This document shows, piece after piece, positions 35,451 through 47,330 of a stretch of DNA of 64,000 nucleotides (within the stretch, counting starts at the first letter, position 1; every line of letters begins with the position of its first letter). The stretch covers positions 20,241,102-20,305,101 of the forward strand of contig CM065699.1 of NCBI GenBank assembly GCA_017654935.2, read 5' to 3'. Both the position numbers and the translations under genes were made by a program. The notes under the pieces are model-generated. The model was not told the DNA's origin and searched no databases. It saw only the letters and a list, made by a program, of their open reading frames with translations. The DNA comes from Phymorhynchus buccinoides. Its lineage: Eukaryota > Mollusca > Gastropoda > Neogastropoda > Raphitomidae.

Positions 35451-36289
35451 CTGTTAGATCACCAATCAATCATCATAGACCTTCTTGTAAATCAATGAAT
35501 TAATCGACTGTTCAGTGCATCCGTTTAATCAATCATCGCAGATTTTGTATTTCAATCATTCAGTAAATCTATTTCATCAATCCGAGAGTCAGATCAAGCT
35601 TGTAGTGGACGCTCAGTTCGTAGACTGTTTGATCACCAATCAATCAACGTAGACCTTCTTGTAAATCAACGAATGAATCGATTGTTCAGTACATTTTATG
35701 CATTGGACTGTAAAGGGGAAGTATTGTTTTTTTATTTTGATCTTGTTGGGTTTTCCCTCCTTTGGTTGCCTGCTTTTTGCTCCTTTTGCTATATTTGCTG
35801 TTTTCTTGTTTGTCTATGTTGATAAAGGCGCATTCGTCGAAATATCCAGTAGTTTTGTTTTGTCTCTTGTGAATAAAATAACATCACTTTACACTTGTCG
35901 TGTAGTTGTTAGTTTGTTGTATGTTCCAGTGACATTGCAGTCTGTTTCAGTTGGGGGTTTTCAGGTTTTTTCAGTACATCCATTTAATCAATCATCGACG
36001 ATTTTGTATTTCAATCATTGAGTAAATCTATTTCATCAATCCAGACTGTTTGGTGATAATTAATCATCACAGATGTTGTATATCCATCATCGACGATTCA
36101 GTAAATCCAATTTTCATCAATCCATCAATCAATCAGTCAATCATTGGAGACTTTGTAAATCTCGGTCTATCAATCATTCAGCTATTCAATCATCAATCAA
36201 TCACTCAATCATTTATTTAATCATTCAATCTGCTGTTTCAATAAATCTGTTTCTCTTTGCTAACCCATTGATATAATGAGGGGTGTGTA
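35451..36289. other. Intron with (AATC)-rich repeats and e6 edge copies
   Basis: Repeats of CAATCAATCATC and AAATCTATTTCATCAATCC recur through 35460-36240. The e6 edge copy at 35590-35660 and a shorter piece at 36030-36060 (CAGACTGTTTGGTGA) are embedded in it. A plus-strand open frame at 35698-36021 has no recognisable homology. Confidence 0.6.
35590..35660 (-). pseudogene. Copy of e6 5' edge with acceptor
   Basis: In gene sense it reads GTGATCAAACAG then a frame VYELSVHYKLDLT, matching e6 (VYELSIHYKLDLS). The acceptor AG is kept. The copy ends inside the exon with no donor. Confidence 0.85.
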
Positions 36290-36408
36290 CCAAAAGCTAC
36301 TACCATTCTTCTCGGGTGAAAGCCAGAAGGTACTATCTGATCACAAAAAGACAAAACAATGCTGGTAGTACCTTCTGGCTTTCTCTCGAGTAGAATGATA
36401 GTACTTTA
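36290..36408. other. Inverted repeat, 38-nt arms
   Basis: The left arm TACTACCATTCTTCTCGGGT continues into GAAAGCCAGAAGGTACTA. The right arm mirrors it: TAGTACCTTCTGGCTTTC, then CTCGAGTAGAATGATAGTA. The loop is about 35 nt. It could be a small MITE or a hairpin RNA; no second copy was found in the window. Confidence 0.6.
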
Positions 36409-37299
36409 TAGCATATAACCCTAAAACAAGAGGCAAAGCCTTCAAGGCTCACGTCTGATTTTTATTACTATAGCAGGCATGGGAATTCCCATGACAATTC
36501 CTATGCCTGTATAGAGAGAATACTGTTATGTAGACACTTGTGCATCTGAAAACAGAATTAATTTTTATTTTACTGTGTAAATTAAATTATTTCTGTGCAT
36601 TAAATTACCCCTACCCCTTTCTTTAAAATTTAATTATATGTATGTTTATATATGCGCATGTAACATAGTGGAGCCCTATTTTTATTTTTGGCAAACAAGT
36701 AAAATTGAAAAGCATATTGACCAAGCTGAAATACATAGTGACCAATTCCCCCCCCCCCCCCTGCCACAAAGCAAAGGTCAAGGTCACAGCCAGCAAGCTC
36801 ATCCATGTTTATCTTCCCCTGTACAGTCTTTGCTCATGGTGATCAATCGTCTAGGCCTAACAAAGGATTCGTACGTCGAAGGCAGTGAAATCGACGAACA
36901 CTGGATTTTCCGGGTTTTTTTTTTCAAGACTGAAATGAATGTGGGCTAAATGTTAGGTACGTCGTCTTGATTATGAGGTAAGGCGTGATCTCTTATTCTC
37001 TAGGCCTAGGCCTTGTTGCCGGAAGTGCGATAGGCTAAGTATTGCATGCGCAGAGATGATGTGCGAATGAACACGAACAACCGTTGTCAAACTCAAAGGC
37101 GCAAATAAAACGAAACAACCAGGCCGTCAACGCACACACTCGGTACATCCATTTATTACAGAAAATATAAGGTAACGACGTTAAAATGTACCTATTTGTA
37201 CGCACCTGAAGTCTTGTGTTTCTTTTTAAAGAGCGTTTTTGTATATCTAATGGAGAGTCTTCTTTCCACTCGGTACAACACAACAGTAGTATAATCTCT

Positions 37300-37700
37300 G
37301 CAACAAATGATTTTCTTTCTTTTGTTCCTTATCGATGTATCCGACTGCTTTGATCGTCATGACTTGAAGGCTCACGTCAAAATCAAGTATCCTGCTAACT
37401 TTAACCCTCTAACATCTTATGTTTTTTTGAGAAAACGACAACGTTAAAGTTTCAGTGGAGAGTGAGAGTCTTCTTTAGTTTGAAGAGTGTGGCTGAGTCA
37501 AGGTCAAAGGTTGCACAACAGTAATCTCTGCAACAAATGATTATCTTTATTTTGTTCTTTATCAATGTATCTGACTGCTTTGATCGTCGTGACTTGAAGG
37601 CTCACGTCAAAATCAAGTATCCTGCTAACTTTAACCCTCTAACGCCTTATATGTTTAGAGAAAATGACAACGTTAAGGTTTGAGTCAAGGTTAAAGGTCG
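37300..37700. repeat. ~215-bp tandem duplication
   Basis: Two copies share TAATCTCTGCAACAAATGAT, GACTTGAAGGCTCACGTC, AAAATCAAGTATCCTGCTAA and CTTTAACCCTCTAAC. A shorter relative (CTTCAAGGCTCACGTCTGA) lies at 36437. No coding frame. Confidence 0.8.
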
Positions 37701-37807
37701 GGGCCACGGACGCAACACACACACACACACACAACCGAACATGTACGATACAATAGACTCACTTTGTTTTAAAAAACGACATGAGCCAAAAATGTGTCAT
37801 AACATGT

Positions 37808-38095
37808 TGTTGTCCTTCCCTGGCCAGGGATCATCCCAACAGGCGAAGCACTTGAACACTATGGTACAAATACACCAACTTGGGATGAGAACATTACGTG
37901 TGTGACCATTTTTCATTACCCCGCCACATGGGCAACCACACTCCGACTTGGGATGATTTTGGACTGAAGGTGTTATGCTAGGAGCTTGCCATGGCTAAAG
38001 ACAATCCCCGCATAACTATGCAGAACATAACATTTTGATGTAGCCTTGGTGTTCTAGCTTATGTCAATTGGTCTGACACAGCCTTATGCCAAGGC
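37808..38095 (-). mobile_element. SINE-like family B, copy 2
   Basis: About 290 bp shared with 21617-21945, including CCCCGCCACATGGGC, GGAGCTTG, ATGGCTAAAGACAATCCCCG and TGTAGCCTTGGTGTTCTAGC. The (AAC)n tail of the other copy is reduced to TTGTTG here. Lies 18 bp from the e5 donor. Confidence 0.75.
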
Positions 38096-38112
38096 GGGTG
38101 TCCTTATCTTAC

Positions 38113-38206
38113 CGGTGGGAGAGGGTCGAAGTTGGCGGTGGTCACCGATCAGGATGAGATGCTGGCAGGTCTGGTGGAGGGTGGTAACCGCGTGGGCCTC
38201 TAGAAC
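38113..38206 (-). CDS. ZNFX1: ZNFX1 exon e5 (helicase motif III)
   Basis: A 94-bp exon in phase 0, acceptor CATGCAG, donor CCG|GTAAGA. It encodes [10 protein letters not shown], then [18 protein letters not shown], almost identical to vertebrate LILIGDHQQLRPS, the SF1 motif III (GDxxQL). Ends with one base of the split Val codon completed by e6. Confidence 0.93.
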
Positions 38207-38224
38207 CTGCATGAGTCAGCAAAA

Positions 38225-40105
38225 TCATACATTTTAAAGGTGCACCAATTCTCCTACACCCACTGACAAACCCACCCACCCACTGACAAACCCACCAACC
38301 CACCCACACCCCAACAATCTTACATTATCAGGGCTGCCAACCCTCTGCTGCAGTTTCCAAGGACAAACTACAGAAAAACCAGGGACACAGACTTATTTCC
38401 AGGGACAAACATCGCAATGTCATGCATCAGGGTCAAAACGAGCATTAACTTCCAATTATTTCATGATCTAGCAACATTTCTGTGACTGTATTCTTGATGT
38501 TTTTTGGTGCCAATGTGCTTCAATATTCAAGGTCCCTTGGTGTTCAGTAACCTATGTGCAACATGCATGTTAGGAAACATTTTAAGTGTTGTGTTGGGTG
38601 TTCCTGTGTTCAATAGCAAGGCCAGCAAACAAGACAAGTGATTGTTCCACAATTTTTTTTTTATTCTACTCAGTTTCCAGGGACACCAGACAGAAAAATG
38701 GATTCCAGGGACAGGGTGCCATTTTTGACTGTTTCCATGGACAAATACCCCTTAGGGGGGATGGCTGGAAGCCCTACCTTATAAAGGTGTACCAATTCTC
38801 CTACACCCACTGACAAACCCACTCCTACCCCAACAATCTTACATTATAAAGGTGCACCAATTCTACACCCATTGACAAACCCACTCCTACCCCAACAATC
38901 TTACATTATAGAGGTGTACCAATTCTCCTACACCCACTGACAAACCCACTCCTACCCCAACAATCTTACATTATAAAGGTGCACCAATTCTACACCCATT
39001 GACAAACCCACTCCTACCCCAACAATCTTACATTATAGAGGTGCACCAATTCTCCTACACCCACTGACACACCCACTCCTACCCCAACAATCTTACATTA
39101 TAGAGGTGCACCAATTCTACACCCATTGACAAACCCACACACCCACTCCTACCCCAACAATCTTACATTATAAAGGTGCACCAATTCTCCTACACCCACT
39201 GACACACCCACTCCTACCGCAACAATCTTACATTATAGAGGTGCACCAATTCTCCTACACCCACTGACACACCCACTCCTACCCCAACAATCTTACATTA
39301 TAGAGGTGCACCAATTCTCCTACACCCACTGACACACCCACTCCTACCCCAACAATCTTACATTATAGAGGTGTACCAATTCTACACCCATTGACAAACC
39401 CACACACCCACTCCTACCCCAACAATCTTACATTATAGAGGTGCACCAATTCTACACCCACTGACACACCCACTCCTACCCCAACAATCTTACATCATAA
39501 AGGTGCACCAATTCTCCTACACCCACTGACAAACCCACACACCCACTCCTACCCCAACAATCTTACATCATAAAGGTGCACCAATTCTCCTACATCCACT
39601 GACAAACCCACTCACCCACCCCAACAATCTTACATTATAGAGGTGCACCAATTCTCCTACACCCACTGACAAACCCACTCCTACCCCAACAATCTTACAT
39701 TATAAAGGTGCACCAATTCTCCTACACCCACTGACACACCCACTCCTACCCCAACAATCTTACATTATAGAGGTGCACCAATTCTACACCCACTGACAAA
39801 CCCACACACCCACTCCTACCCCAACAATCTTACATTATAAAGGTGCACCAATTCTCCTACACCCACTGTCACACCCACTCCTACCCCAACAATCTTACAT
39901 TATAGAGGTGCACCAATTCTCCTACACCCACTGACACACCCACTCCTACCCCAACAATCTTACATTATAGAGGTGCACCAATTCTACACCCACTGACAAA
40001 CCCACACACCCACTCCTACCCCAACAATCTTACATTATAGAGGTGCACCAATTCTCCTACACCCACTGACAAACCCACACACCCACTCCTACCCCAACAC
40101 TCACA
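38225..40105 (-). repeat. 65-75-bp minisatellite upstream of e5
   Basis: About 20 units containing AAGGTGCACCAATTCTCC, TACACCCACTGACAAACCCA and CCCCAACAATCTTACATTAT. The array begins about 19 bp from the e5 acceptor. Two unit lengths alternate through optional loss of CTC or gain of ACACACCC. One unit near the left end is split by a hAT-like element. Confidence 0.92.
38334..38775. mobile_element. hAT-like MITE in the minisatellite
   Basis: Ends CAGGGCTGCCAACC and GGCTGGAAGCCCT are imperfectly inverted. It interrupts a repeat unit at TTACATTAT, and ACCTTATAAAGG follows the right end, consistent with an 8-bp duplication of the unit sequence. The interior repeats CCAGGGACA. Confidence 0.65.
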
Positions 40106-40387
40106 CGCAATCACTCCCATCATCTTTTGGTCATGATCTGACTGAGTGAACTTTTAACCCCTTCAGAGGAAAACAGAGAAGTTATCGATCTTCTTAAAAT
40201 AAAATTTAGAAGAGACCTGTTAGACTCAATCTGAAAAAATGGTCTAGAGATATAATTTTCCTGCCTTCTTTTTTTTTTTTCCTGACTTGTCTAAAGCAAA
40301 AACCATCATTCCAGTACTATGACGTCAAAAGTTATGACATCATCAATGACATCACACATCATGTAGTAGACACATGACTGGGCAGGG

Positions 40388-40500
40388 TTAACCCTTTTGC
40401 CGCCAGCCATTTTTCAGCCCCAAAATACCATTAAACTTAACTGGGTAGAGAAAAAAATCTGCAATATTGGGAATTCCTTTGTGATATCTATAACATTAGG
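40388..40500. mobile_element. piggyBac-like MITE, partial
   Basis: Starts TTAACCCTTTTGCCGCCAGC and continues with TTAAACTTAACTGGGTAGAG and AATATTGGG, matching in reverse the right half of the MITEs at 31324 and 20068. The other end is not recognisable. Confidence 0.55.
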
Positions 40501-41383
40501 CCTATAGCTGCGCATGTTATGTCCAAAAAAGGCCTAAACCTTGCAAACTACTAACGTAAAATTTGGTGCAATATAATCTTGAATACATTCTAAATTATTT
40601 TAGATACAGAGGCATTGCAAATAACCCTCTTAAACGAAGAAATAATTGATTGAAATCGGCGCGAGCAGTCGACGAATTTTAACCCAGAAGCAGTCAGCAG
40701 TGAATTTTTATAAATAAAAAAGGTAAACATAAAATTAATTTTCTTATCTATTAATTAAAACACTTTATTGTATTTGTATTACAATACATACATATTGATT
40801 TTATTGCGTGGGCTTTTTTTGCAAAGCATTTTTTTGATCCCACTGCACCGCAGCATCAAATTTACAATATGCCTGCCTCCGTCATGAGGCAAAGCTATAA
40901 AATCGAAAGTTGAAAGAAAGTATAGTGACCCAGGTAAGTTTTGCCGTGTAAAATGTCATGAAAGAGCTCATATAATGTCTCTATAGTAAGAAGAGTAACA
41001 TTTTGCGAGATTGTGATCTTGCAACTTAATGGAGAAGCCTTTATTACTGGGACTGTATACTATCAGTATGTCTGACATTCAGCTCTCTACTCTTTCAGAC
41101 TCTAGCAGACAAAAAGAAGATTAATTGCTTTATTATTTTTTAGGAAATGTTTTCCAATTGAGAAATCGTGTGAATAAAAACATGTGTAGAAATTACTTTG
41201 GCATACACTTTTCTTGTTTCACAATTCTAGATCTAATCCTTGATCTGTCACTGTCTTTGTTTTGGCAGATCAGTTCAACTGACTACATCTATTAACTTAT
41301 CATCGCTTTGTAGTAAACACACTGTCAAGAAGAGGAAGACAGGATAAAGACTAGAGTGGGCTAGTCCAATAACATGAGCACAT

Positions 41384-41384
<1 letters not shown>
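40501..41384. other. Intron, nothing recognised
   Basis: AT-rich intron between e4 and e5. No exon, RNA gene or repeat shared with the window was seen, apart from the piggyBac-like fragment just to the left. Confidence 0.5.
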
Positions 41385-41428
<44 letters not shown>

Positions 41429-41431
41429 TAG

Positions 41432-41469
<38 letters not shown>

Positions 41470-41497
41470 ACCTGCATAAGAGAGAGAGAGAGAGGAG
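41385..41497. repeat. (GT)n and (AG)n microsatellites
   Basis: GT run 41388-41467 interrupted once by GGTGTAGGA, then AG run to 41495. Confidence 0.95.
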
Positions 41498-41895
41498 GGG
41501 AGGCAGGGGGGTTTCCTGGGTTTCCTGGGTCACTCTCTGCCCGAAGCATGTACATTATACAATAGTAAAAATTAAAAAAAGCTCGATTTTAGTTTTTTAT
41601 AATCACTAAATTGCAGAAATGCCCAGGGACTTCACCCCCTGGACCCCCAAAAGGGCATTACCCCTTAACCCAGAACCTATGCAGCTCCTTGGGCCCAAAC
41701 AAAACGTATACAAGAATTGAAGAAGAAAAAACAACCACACCATTAAACTTTCCTCTTATATATATAGTTTGCTTTAATAAAACTTTGTTTGTGTCCAATG
41801 TATCAGTTTGTGAACCTAAGAAAGAAACTCGATAAATTTAATTTTAACTTTACGATTTGTTCTGTGTTCTGAAAAGAATAAAAGAAAATAATGTG

Positions 41896-42160
41896 CTTCC
41901 TTTCGTTAATCAACACCGTGCTGACCTTGACCTTGAAGTTTGACCTTGAAAACCGAAATTTCCTTCTTTCGGCTATGTAATTTTTCCAGCGCTTTATTTT
42001 GTGAACTAATGAACAGAATCGCTTCAAATTTTGTGTGGTGGTGTACCATGGTGCAAGGAAGTTTGTATAAAAGTTCAGCTGTATCTCATGAACTACTGAA
42101 CAGAATCGCTTCAAATTTTGGGCTATGTATTTTATGCATTCTGTAAGGGTGGAAAGTGAT
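41896..42160. repeat. Dispersed repeat C, copy 1
   Basis: Homologous to 50822-51085. It has the cluster CTGACCTTGACCTTGAAG followed by TTTGACCTTGAAAA, three copies of the extended nuclear-receptor half-site TCAAGGTCA on the minus strand. An internal duplication (AACAGAATCGCTTCAAATTTT twice) is also present. Confidence 0.8.
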
Positions 42161-42189
42161 GTGTTTATTGCAACTCTAACCTTTTTTTA

Positions 42190-42825
42190 AATCTAGTAGT
42201 AATAATTTGGCAGACATTTTGAATATATTTACAAATAAATATGCATATATGTTGTCATGATTGTGTAAAACGTCGTAAAACGTTTACAAGTGTACATGTA
42301 TGTCAAGTTTGGTGCTTATATAATTAAATTTGAAACTTTAAGCTTTAACTCTTTCCCTGTGGTAGCCATAACACAAGCTGACTGGCAGCCATTTTGAATT
42401 TATTTAAGAATATAAATATGAATATAATTGTTCATGATTGTGTAACAGCATGTATTAAGCATTTACAAGTGTCAATGTATGCCAAATGCTGTGCTTATAA
42501 CCTTAAATTGTTTTATGAGGTAGTCATAACTTAAAACATTGGCGGACATTTTGAATTTATTAAAAGAAAGCACTTATAAATATTTTGTCATAATTGCATA
42601 ACAGGTTTTATTTTGGATATACATGTGTGCTTGTGAGCCAAATTTAGTGCTTATAATATAAAATTTGCAACTCTTACACTCGATTCCTTTTATGTGGTAG
42701 ACCGATCGGCGGCCATTTTGAATTTGTTTAAAAATCAACAAATGTCAACTGCCTCTGTAGCTATAATTGTTTAGTACCCAAAGACAATCACATGTACCAA
42801 ATTCCATGCTTGTAGCACGAAAATG
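42190..42825. repeat. Four diverged ~155-bp tandem units
   Basis: Units recur with GGCNGNCATTTTGAATTTNTT, then a Met-Gly-poor AT stretch, CATAATTG-like words and TGCTTATAA near each end. Follows repeat C at 41896-42160 and may belong to the same larger element. Confidence 0.6.
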
Positions 42826-42985
42826 CATGGTTTTGGACACTACTTGCCCAGCTACTATCCTTGCCTCCCAAAATTAAGAAAATGGGATAGTCGAATAACA
42901 GGCCCTGATTCGATGCCTTTTAGTGACATGGGTGTTAAACCATTGTGGTGCATAAATGTGACATCGGCGGCGAAAGGGTTACACC

Positions 42986-44276
42986 TGGTAAAGTGGGTAA
43001 ACTTCTTCTTCTTCTTCTGCGTTCCCATTTGCTGGTGGCGTGTGGACTGGTTTTATGTCCCACACTGATATGCAGTCAGTGCACTCCGAATTCGTTGCCT
43101 GGCAGCCGATATCCACGCTATATATGCAGACCTGTTTACCCCAAATCTTTACTGTCAGTAATCCCAAGCTCTGAAAACAGTAATTTCAGGCATCTGTCCG
43201 TAATTTTGCTGTCCGAGAAATCCTTTCACCAGAATTTTTCGCTGCCGTCAAACCTTTTGTTGAGCGGGGGGGGGGGGGGGGTGTTCAAGCATGCTGCAAC
43301 TTCGACGGCCCGTGTTGCACTAATCTTCGCCTTAACGGACCTACTAAATACTGGATTCGACACAATGACAGAACACAACACAAAACATGACAAAGTAACG
43401 CACTGGCAGTTCATTTTCAGTCACAGTTTGCACACACGAATCTTTTCCCGCGCATACAACTCGACTGACAAAATGGCGCAGCGCACACCGCAGATACGAA
43501 ATCACGGCAAACGTTAATGCGCCAGCTGCTTTCATTTATCGGATTTTGTGAGTTGTTTGCATTCAGCAAGTGTTTCAGTGCACACACTAACGCCGATTTA
43601 TCAGTTTGATAACGGAAAGGAGCTGCTTTTCAACTTCTTTTTTGTAAAGTGAGACCATTCATTGAGTTCCAACTTATGGAGTGAGACCGATCACCTAGTT
43701 TCAACTTGGAAGTTGACTTTGCATTTACGTGTGCACAGAGTTCGTAAAGATCGACACGATCGCGACTGTTTCAGTTCAAACTTTGATCATAAACTGCTCA
43801 GTGATGACACATGTGCATAAAAGTGGTGAAATTTAGTGGTCAGATCGTGATATCGCTGATTAAATTCTTCAATTTCGGCATGAGAATGGTTCGTTTTTAC
43901 CGATGTTGACGATGTCTACATGCACAACTTCTTCTCTCTTTTTTTTTCGCACTCGTTCAGCAGAAATGCGGATTTTGTTGTTGCTGACCGTAATAGCGTA
44001 ATCGAGGTCTCAAAACGTAATAATTACAGACAAATCCGTAGGGAAAACAGGTCTGTATATGTGATGTGGCTCGCCCCCAAACATGAACGCAGTGGCCGTT
44101 GAGTTCATCTTGGAACACTTCCGCCCTAGGCTGTTGACTTCGTCAGGGAAGACTTCCGCCCAACAAGAGCGGTGTTATCCCCAGTATGATATATGATCCT
44201 AGTCGCCTCCTACGACATGCATGACCCTACCGCAGTACCATTCTAATGTCGGTAACTGCAGGGCCAAGTGGGTAAA
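42986..44276 (-). mobile_element. 1.29-kb retroposon with (AAG)n tail
   Basis: Flanked by the 12-bp direct repeat AAGTGGGTAAAC. On the minus strand it starts GGCCCTGCAGTTACCGACAT, passes CGTAGGAGGCGACTAGGATC and ends GGGAACGCAGAAGAAGAAG, a tail often seen in molluscan retroposons. A G run at 43265-43280 resembles the one at 58015. No long ORF, so it is non-autonomous or a decayed LINE. Confidence 0.7.
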
Positions 44277-44398
44277 CACCTGTTAAAAGGTTGCTTGCTA
44301 AAACGTACATGTACATGTACTATCAACCTTATTTATTTCTGTTCTCAAAGTACTCTTTGGGGGGGAAAAAAACCACTTGAATCATGATTATATATGCA

Positions 44399-44690
44399 AA
44401 TACAGCTGGATACTTATAAGTCGATACATGCTTAAGTCGACTTTTGCGTAAGTCGACGGATTTATCATTTCCCAGCCAAAAGTGCTCTTTAAAAGACTTT
44501 TATAACAACGGATATCTCGACAACGTATAACTCGACGTTCGTCTATGTCGACGAGATTTTTTCTAAACGTCAAACGGATAAGTCGACTTCCTGACTTCCT
44601 GACTTTTGTTTTCCCCCCCCTGACTTCCTGACTTAAGTCACACCAGTCTTGTTCTATTTTGATCTGTCTCTTTTTTAATGCGTGCCGTGA

Positions 44691-44764
<74 letters not shown>

Positions 44765-45319
44765 GTGTGTGACGTTTGCAATTATGCTTGACAGTTTTAT
44801 TGTCGTGTGACGTCAACAATTTCCGGTGGGAGAAAATAGGGATGTTCGCGTACCGTAAAATACCGAGTTTAAGCCCCCACCCCCACCAACCTTTGCACAG
44901 TTTGAGGCCCCAAAAAGGGGGTGGGCTTATACATGGTATTTGCCCTTGTGCTCAAAACATAATTGTAAAAGGAAAGATACACAGCCAGCTCTCTCTCTTC
45001 CTGGCATAAAAACACCTACCTACCTACCCCCTACACACACGTGCGCACGCACACACACGAACACACACACAAAGAGTATAAGTCAACATTATCTTCTGAA
45101 AGTGTCTGTGAAGTCGAGATATCTGACTGACGGTAAGTCGACATTTTTTTCTGAAAACGTCTATAAAGTCGAGATATCCGACTGACGAATAAGTCGACTA
45201 TTTTTTTTAAAAACGTCTGTAAAGTCGAGATATCCGACTGATGGATAAGTCGACTGACGCATAACTCGACATAAAATCAATTGCTGCTGGCACGTCGACT
45301 TAAGCGTATTAGACTGTAT
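44399..45319. mobile_element. MITE with many TAAGTCGAC subterminal repeats
   Basis: Begins TACAGCTGGATACTTATAAG and ends CGTATTAGACTGTA, an imperfect inverted pair with TACAG-type termini of the pogo/mariner style. Variants of TAAGTCGAC or TATAACTCGAC recur about a dozen times within 200 bp of each end, in opposite orientation. The middle holds a (GT)n run (44695-44770). No coding frame. Confidence 0.6.
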
Positions 45320-45415
45320 ATGCATTTAGATACATACAAAAAATGTCCCCACTTTTTTCTTCTTTTAAACTTCCTCAACCCTGCCACCCCCGTTATCACA
45401 ACAATGGACCCTAAC

Positions 45416-45619
45416 CTCTGCAGCCTCCTCCAGCATGACAATGGGACAGCGCAGGGTGGTCAGCACTCGTCGGTATCGGGCGGCGCCGGTGGTTGTCATG
45501 CCAATGATGGTGGCCTCTTCCAGGATGTTCTTGTCCTCCCCCATCCTCAGCTCTCTGAGCTCCTGCGACGCCACCTTGTACTCATCCGCTTGAGTCCTCA
45601 CTGAGCGACGCAGACAATC
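45416..45619 (-). CDS. ZNFX1: ZNFX1 exon e4 (helicase motif II)
   Basis: 68 codons in phase 0, acceptor GCCAG, donor GAG|GTTAGG. It holds EEATIIGMTTTGAARYR and then PIVMLEEAAEV, matching vertebrate QVVGMTTTGAAKYR and VIVEEAAEV. EEAA is this family's version of the Walker B/DEAA motif. The upstream intron carries two extra copies of the exon's first 70 bases. Confidence 0.93.
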
Positions 45620-45665
45620 CTGGCAATATCGGCAGTATAATGAGATCATGTAATAGTAATAATAC

Positions 45666-45883
45666 CAGGGCTCCCAATCAAGGGGCAAAACAAGGGGTCC
45701 CAGGGACTCCTTTACTTACAGCGTAGAGGGTCCTAGAGGTGGGATAGAGGGTCCCAGTGGCATTGCGAATGCTAAAAAGAATTTTTCTAGTGCATCCCTG
45801 GGACCCCCTGCACATTCTTTTAGAGGGTCCTTTAGAATGTTAGTACTTCATAGACCCCCAAATGGGGGTCCCTGGGAGCCCTG
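45666..45883. mobile_element. hAT-like MITE
   Basis: Ends CAGGGCTCCCA and TGGGAGCCCTG are inverted. The interior repeats GGGTCCCAGGGACTCC and GGGTCCTAGAGG in both orientations. AATAC follows both ends. A similar GGGTCCTAGGGACTC block sits at 59390-59460. Confidence 0.7.
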
Positions 45884-45899
45884 AATACCCATACTCAAT

Positions 45900-46000
45900 G
45901 CTTTCAGTTCCTGAGACACCGCCTTGTACTCATCCGCTTGAGTCCTCACTGAGCGACGCAGACAATCCTGGGAATATCGGCAGTATAATGAGATCATGTA
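45900..46000 (-). pseudogene. Copy 1 of e4 5' edge with acceptor
   Basis: Same stretch as copy 2. The acceptor now reads GATATTCCCAG. Flanked on both sides by hAT-like MITEs that entered after the duplication. Confidence 0.85.
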
Positions 46001-46014
46001 TACGTAATAGTAAC

Positions 46015-46497
46015 AGGGGTCGCGCTAACGCATATTTCTTGCGTATTTGACGCATTTTAAAAATCGTTGACGCATTTTTACGGCGTTTACGCGTAATCCG
46101 TACGCAAAATGACGTCCGCTCAAAATCGCATCTGAGTCTAGATGGTGAATCAGACTTTAGAAGTCCTACGGTCCCTACACGTATAGTGGTTCTGCTACAC
46201 CAAACATTGGAACAGACTATAGAAAAGTGCCACTGTCCAGTACTGCCAGTAGGCGCAGTGCAGTGTGGCGGGAAAATCACTATAAGCGCATTGGGGTGAT
46301 CAACAGGGCTCATGTCGACTTTGAGGAGTGCTTAGATCGCCGAAAATGACTGATTAGTGAATAAAAATGCATGCTTTTGTTGCTGGTCTTGTTTTCATTG
46401 TTTTTAGCTTAGATTTATCATTTTGTTCTTTGACGCGATTTTTTGCTTCCCTTACGCATTTTTTTGCATTTTCAAAAACACTAGCGCAACCCCTGTA
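46015..46497. mobile_element. hAT-like MITE
   Basis: Imperfect inverted ends CAGGGGTCGCGCTA and TAGCGCAACCCCTG, with TAGTAA next to both ends. Separates copies 1 and 2 of the e4 edge. No coding frame. Confidence 0.65.
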
Positions 46498-46554
46498 GTA
46501 AAAATAAATATATATAAATACTATGTATTATTATTAATAATACCCAGGCTCAAT

Positions 46555-46690
46555 TCTTTCACTTCCTGAGACACCGTCTTGTACTCATCCGCTTGAGTCC
46601 TCACTGAGCGACGCAGACAATCCTGGCAATATCGGCATTATAATACGATGAAATGACAATGAGATCATCAGCATTACAATACGATGAAAT
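46555..46690 (-). pseudogene. Copy 2 of e4 5' edge with acceptor
   Basis: Repeats about 70 bp of the start of e4 (TTGTACTCATCCGCTTGAGT on the plus strand, then the tract up to GACGCAGACAATCC) with the preceding intron. The acceptor GATATTGCCAG is intact. The copy breaks off inside the exon and has no donor. The intron part carries a further 36-bp internal duplication. Confidence 0.85.
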
Positions 46691-46706
46691 GACAATGAGA
46701 TCATGT

Positions 46707-46800
46707 AATACAGTGGAAACTCCCTTATAAGACCTTAAAAAATCATCCAAAATGAGGTCTAATAAGGGAAGGCTCTTATAACTTAAGGGAGATAGTTTTA
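46707..46800. mobile_element. CTTATAAG MITE, short copy
   Basis: Starts TACAGTGGAAACTCCCTTAT and contains AAAAAATCATCCAAAATGAG, as in the copies at 4761 and 14268. Its right end has decayed. Confidence 0.7.
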
Positions 46801-47099
46801 ACTCATTCAACACTGGCCGATTGCTTCCCTTTACAACCGTTCAACACGAATGTACGCTATAGCGTACATAGTGTTTAAACATTCACACTTCACAACTCAG
46901 CGAAGCCATGCAACCCAAACAGGTATAAAAGTGTTCCTCTACAGTCACTTATAATAATAAAAATAATTGTACATTTATATAGCGCTTTACCTCAGATGAG
47001 CCCAAAGCGCTTTACAATCAATTATTCATCAACAGACAACAAAAACAGCATTCAAGAGTGACACCAACCAGCAACAGTGCATATACAAAGCAACTCTCT

Positions 47100-47291
47100 C
47101 TCTCTCTCTAACACACACACACACACGCACACGCACACGCACACATAAACACACACATTTATCGAAGCCAACTCGTTCATACCCCATTCGGTAAGCCACA
47201 GCAACTGAGCCGCATGGACTGACCACATACACCAACACACATACACACAACACCCTCACACAAAAATGTATGCACGCAGACAGACACACAG

Positions 47292-47330
<39 letters not shown>

